Shown here one piece after another: positions 61,592-64,000 of a stretch of DNA of 64,000 bases. The position numbers were made by a program, and so were the translations under genes. Each line of letters opens with the position of its first letter. Within the stretch, counting starts at the first letter, position 1. Origin of the DNA: Gammaproteobacteria bacterium (GTDB lineage: Bacteria > Pseudomonadota > Gammaproteobacteria > Competibacterales > Competibacteraceae); the NCBI GenBank assembly GCA_024234995.1, contig JACKNF010000001.1:310001-374000 (forward strand), written 5' to 3'. The notes below the pieces were generated by a model, which worked only from the letters and a program-made list of their open reading frames with translations, was not told the DNA's origin and made no database searches.

Positions 61592-64000
61592 TCAGTGAGC
61601 ACGCACCCCCTCCAGCGGGTTGTTGTTTGTCTTGACAGCGGATTCCGGCGCCGCCGTTTCTTCCGATTCGTTTGTTTCCCGGGTCTGGGGTTGCGGAATC
61701 GTTAACAAGGCTATTTCCAATACTTGATCGATCCAACGCACTGGGCGTACATCAAGCTTTTCTAAGATATTTTCAGGAATCTCAGCTAAATCTTTGCGAT
61801 TCTCTTCAGGAATTACCACGATCGAGATGCTGCCTCGATGGGCCGCCAGCAGCTTCTCTTTCAGGCCGCCAATCGGTAATACTTCACCTCTTAAGGTAAT
61901 TTCGCCAGTCATAGCAACATTAGCGCGTGCTGGAATACGGGTCAGCGCCGAGACCAGGGCTGTACACATGCCGATGCCAGCGCTCGGGCCATCCTTGGGC
62001 GTTGCACCTTCCGGGACATGAATATGCACATCGAGTTTCTGATAAAACTCCGTATCGATGCCGAGTGCTTCAGCACGGCTGCGCACTACGGTCATCGCCG
62101 CCTGAATGGATTCCTGCATCACCTCACCCAGTTGACCGGTATGAATCAGCTTTCCTTTTCCAGGCACTAGCGCTGCTTCGATTCTGAGAAGCTCACCTCC
62201 CACCTCGGTCCAGGCCAGCCCGGTTACTTGCCCGATCTGATCCTGCTCCTCAGCCAAGCCATAGCGGAATCGCCGCACGCCTAGATATTTCTCCAAATTG
62301 CCAGATATGATGGTGATGGTGTTTTCGACCGGCTTCAGGGTAACTTCTTTGACTACCTTGCGGCAGATCTTAGCAATTTCCCGTTCCAGATTCCGCACCC
62401 CAGCTTCACGGGTATAAAAGCGGATGACATCGAGGATGGCTTCCTTGGAAATTTCCAGCTCACCTTTCTTCAAGCCATTGTTCGTTACTTGTTTGGGAAC
62501 CAGATAGCGCAAGGCGATGTTAAGTTTCTCGTCTTCGGTATAACCTGGGATGCGGATCACCTCCATGCGGTCCAGCAGCGGTGGTGGGATATTGAGCGAG
62601 TTGGAGGTTGCCACGAACATCACATCCGACAGATCAAAATCGACTTCCAGGTAATGGTCGCTAAAGGTGTTGTTCTGCTCAGGATCGAGAACTTCCAGCA
62701 GTGCTGATGATGGGTCACCGCGAAAATCCATCGACATTTTGTCGATCTCGTCAAACAGAAACAGTGGATTGCGCACTTCGACCTTGGCTAAGTTTTGAAT
62801 GATTTTACCAGGCAGTGAGCCGATATAGGTGCGGCGATGCCCGCGAATTTCCGCTTCGTCGCGTACACCGCCCAATGACATTCGTACAAATTTACGGTTG
62901 GTGGCACGGGCAATGGAGCGCCCTAACGAAGTTTTGCCGACCCCAGGCGGTCCCACCAGACAGAGAATCGGCCCTTTGAGCTTACGTGCTCGCTGCTGGA
63001 CGGCTAGATACTCTAATATCCGTTCCTTAACTTTTTCCAGACCGTAATGGTCAGCTTCCAGAATGCTTTCGGCCGTGACCAAATCTTGGTGAATCTTGGT
63101 GCGCTTCTTCCAGGGGACACTAACTAGCCAGTCCACATAGTTGCGTACTACAGTCGCTTCGGCAGACATCGGCGACATCATTTTTAACTTATTGAGTTCG
63201 ACCTGCGCTTTGGCTTTGGCTTCCTTGGACATCCCTGCTTTTTCAATCCGTTGGGCCAGGTCTTCAATTTCGTTGGGTACGTCCTCCAGATCGCCAAGCT
63301 CTTTCTGAATCGCTTTCATCTGCTCATTCAGATAGTACTCACGCTGGGTTTTTTCCATCTGCTGCTTGACTCGCGAGCGGATGCGCTTCTCGACTTGCAG
63401 GATGTCGATTTCGCCCTCGATCAGGACTAACAGATATTCAAGGCGTTCTAGAAGATCGTGTATTTCAAGTATTTTTTGTTTTTCATCCAGTTTCAAGGTC
63501 ATATGCGCGGCGATGGTGTCTGCTAACCGGCATGGATCGTCGATACCAGAAATCGACGTTAACACTTCACCAGGAATCTTCTTGTTAAGCTTGACATACT
63601 GATCGAAAGTGCCAAGCAATGAACGCACCAGCGCTTGTACTTCTTGCGACTCGCTCTCTTCGGGGATCGGCTCTAGCAACGATACGCTAGCCATGAAGCA
63701 GGACTGGGTTTCAGTAAAGCGATGGATGCATACTCGCTGGCTGCCCTCGACCAGCACTTTGACTGTACCATCTGGTAGCCGCAGCAACTGTAATACATTA
63801 GATAGAGTACCGATATCATGCAAATCATCGGTTCCTGGATCATCGACCTCTGCACCGCGTTGGGCAACCAGCACAATGCGTTTGTTACCTTGCATCGCCA
63901 AGTCAAGGGCGTGAATAGATTTTTCGCGGCCAACAAATAGCGGGATTACCATGTGCGGATAGATGACTACATCACGCAATGGCAAAACCGGCATCAGCGC
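61592..64000 (-). CDS. lon: ATP-dependent protease Lon (5' end outside window)
   Basis: More than 800 residues of Lon are visible. The frame stays open to base 64000, and residues before MPVLPLRDVV are usual for Lon, so the true start is upstream of the window. The N-terminal substrate domain, Walker A GPPGVGKTSLGRSIA, Walker B LFLFDEIDKM, and the Ser-Lys protease dyad in PKDGPSAGIGM and GGLKEKLLAA are intact. Lon degrades damaged and regulatory proteins. The C-terminus ends in a short Glu/Asn-rich tail. Confidence 0.97.
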   Translation of the reverse strand, partial: ALMPVLPLRDVVIYPHMVIPLFVGREKSIHALDLAMQGNKRIVLVAQRGAEVDDPGTDDLHDIGTLSNVLQLLRLPDGTVKVLVEGSQRVCIHRFTETQSCFMASVSLLEPIPEESESQEVQALVRSLLGTFDQYVKLNKKIPGEVLTSISGIDDPCRLADTIAAHMTLKLDEKQKILEIHDLLERLEYLLVLIEGEIDILQVEKRIRSRVKQQMEKTQREYYLNEQMKAIQKELGDLEDVPNEIEDLAQRIEKAGMSKEAKAKAQVELNKLKMMSPMSAEATVVRNYVDWLVSVPWKKRTKIHQDLVTAESILEADHYGLEKVKERILEYLAVQQRARKLKGPILCLVGPPGVGKTSLGRSIARATNRKFVRMSLGGVRDEAEIRGHRRTYIGSLPGKIIQNLAKVEVRNPLFLFDEIDKMSMDFRGDPSSALLEVLDPEQNNTFSDHYLEVDFDLSDVMFVATSNSLNIPPPLLDRMEVIRIPGYTEDEKLNIALRYLVPKQVTNNGLKKGELEISKEAILDVIRFYTREAGVRNLEREIAKICRKVVKEVTLKPVENTITIISGNLEKYLGVRRFRYGLAEEQDQIGQVTGLAWTEVGGELLRIEAALVPGKGKLIHTGQLGEVMQESIQAAMTVVRSRAEALGIDTEFYQKLDVHIHVPEGATPKDGPSAGIGMCTALVSALTRIPARANVAMTGEITLRGEVLPIGGLKEKLLAAHRGSISIVVIPEENRKDLAEIPENILEKLDVRPVRWIDQVLEIALLTIPQPQTRETNESEETAAPESAVKTNNNPLEGVRAH

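Overview
The window looks like a chromosomal segment of a gammaproteobacterium. The evidence is the gene order (lon-hupB-tRNAs-ppiD, aroQ-accB-accC, lptM-lysA), the gammaproteobacterial-type PrmA, Mfd, PepN, CreBC and YejAB proteins, and tRNA genes with encoded CCA ends. A class I polyhydroxyalkanoate (PHA) synthase with a phasin, next to acetyl-CoA synthetase and class I fumarase in the same window, fits a PHA-accumulating, acetate-using environmental bacterium, for example a relative of the Competibacter group. That placement is inference. There is no prophage, insertion sequence, rRNA operon or CRISPR array. Both ends cut genes: a DUF4129-like C-terminus at base 1 and lon at base 64000.

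Layout. 1-2.7 kb: DUF4129/DUF4350/MoxR operon, then tRNA-Arg and tRNA-Ser. 2.9-5.5 kb: phaP, terminator, phaC. 5.5-13.8 kb: pepN, a Sel1-repeat membrane protein, an unrecognised exported Cys-rich protein, tRNA-Arg, an NRDE protein with an orphan FixJ-type regulator, and an enoyl-CoA hydratase. 14-20 kb: mfd, a Tat-exported beta-carbonic-anhydrase-like protein, and prmA coupled to a toxin-like deaminase. 20-32.6 kb: housekeeping metabolism (aroQ-accB-accC, dtd-pip, a HAD phosphatase, hemH, a hydroxyacid dehydrogenase, fumarase, an antiporter, an esterase, lptM-lysA).

32.7-36.7 kb is the clearest accessory island. It holds a membrane-active-looking helical protein of unknown family, convergent with a two-gene STAND-like ATPase plus TPR-repeat module whose repeats are nearly identical copies. 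36.7-47.7 kb: a CoA-binding protein, a GNAT-nitrilase fusion, acs, three unrelated metalloproteases, a SLAC1/TehA channel, creBC and OsmC. 47.8-50.7 kb: a cell-envelope group of two L,D-transpeptidases around an Lpp-like lipoprotein. 50.8-53.7 kb: a partial arn (lipid A aminoarabinose) operon in which the two halves of ArnA are separate genes. 53.8-64 kb: bfd-bfr, yejAB without yejEF, fabI, ppiD, three tRNAs, hupB and lon.

The strongest leads are the island at 32.7-36.7 kb, the free-standing deaminase at 18.4-19.1 kb, and short palindromic repeat elements found both between genes and apparently in frame inside pepN, mfd and the arnA formyltransferase gene. All product calls come from reading the translated sequences and recalling family motifs. 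No database search was possible.
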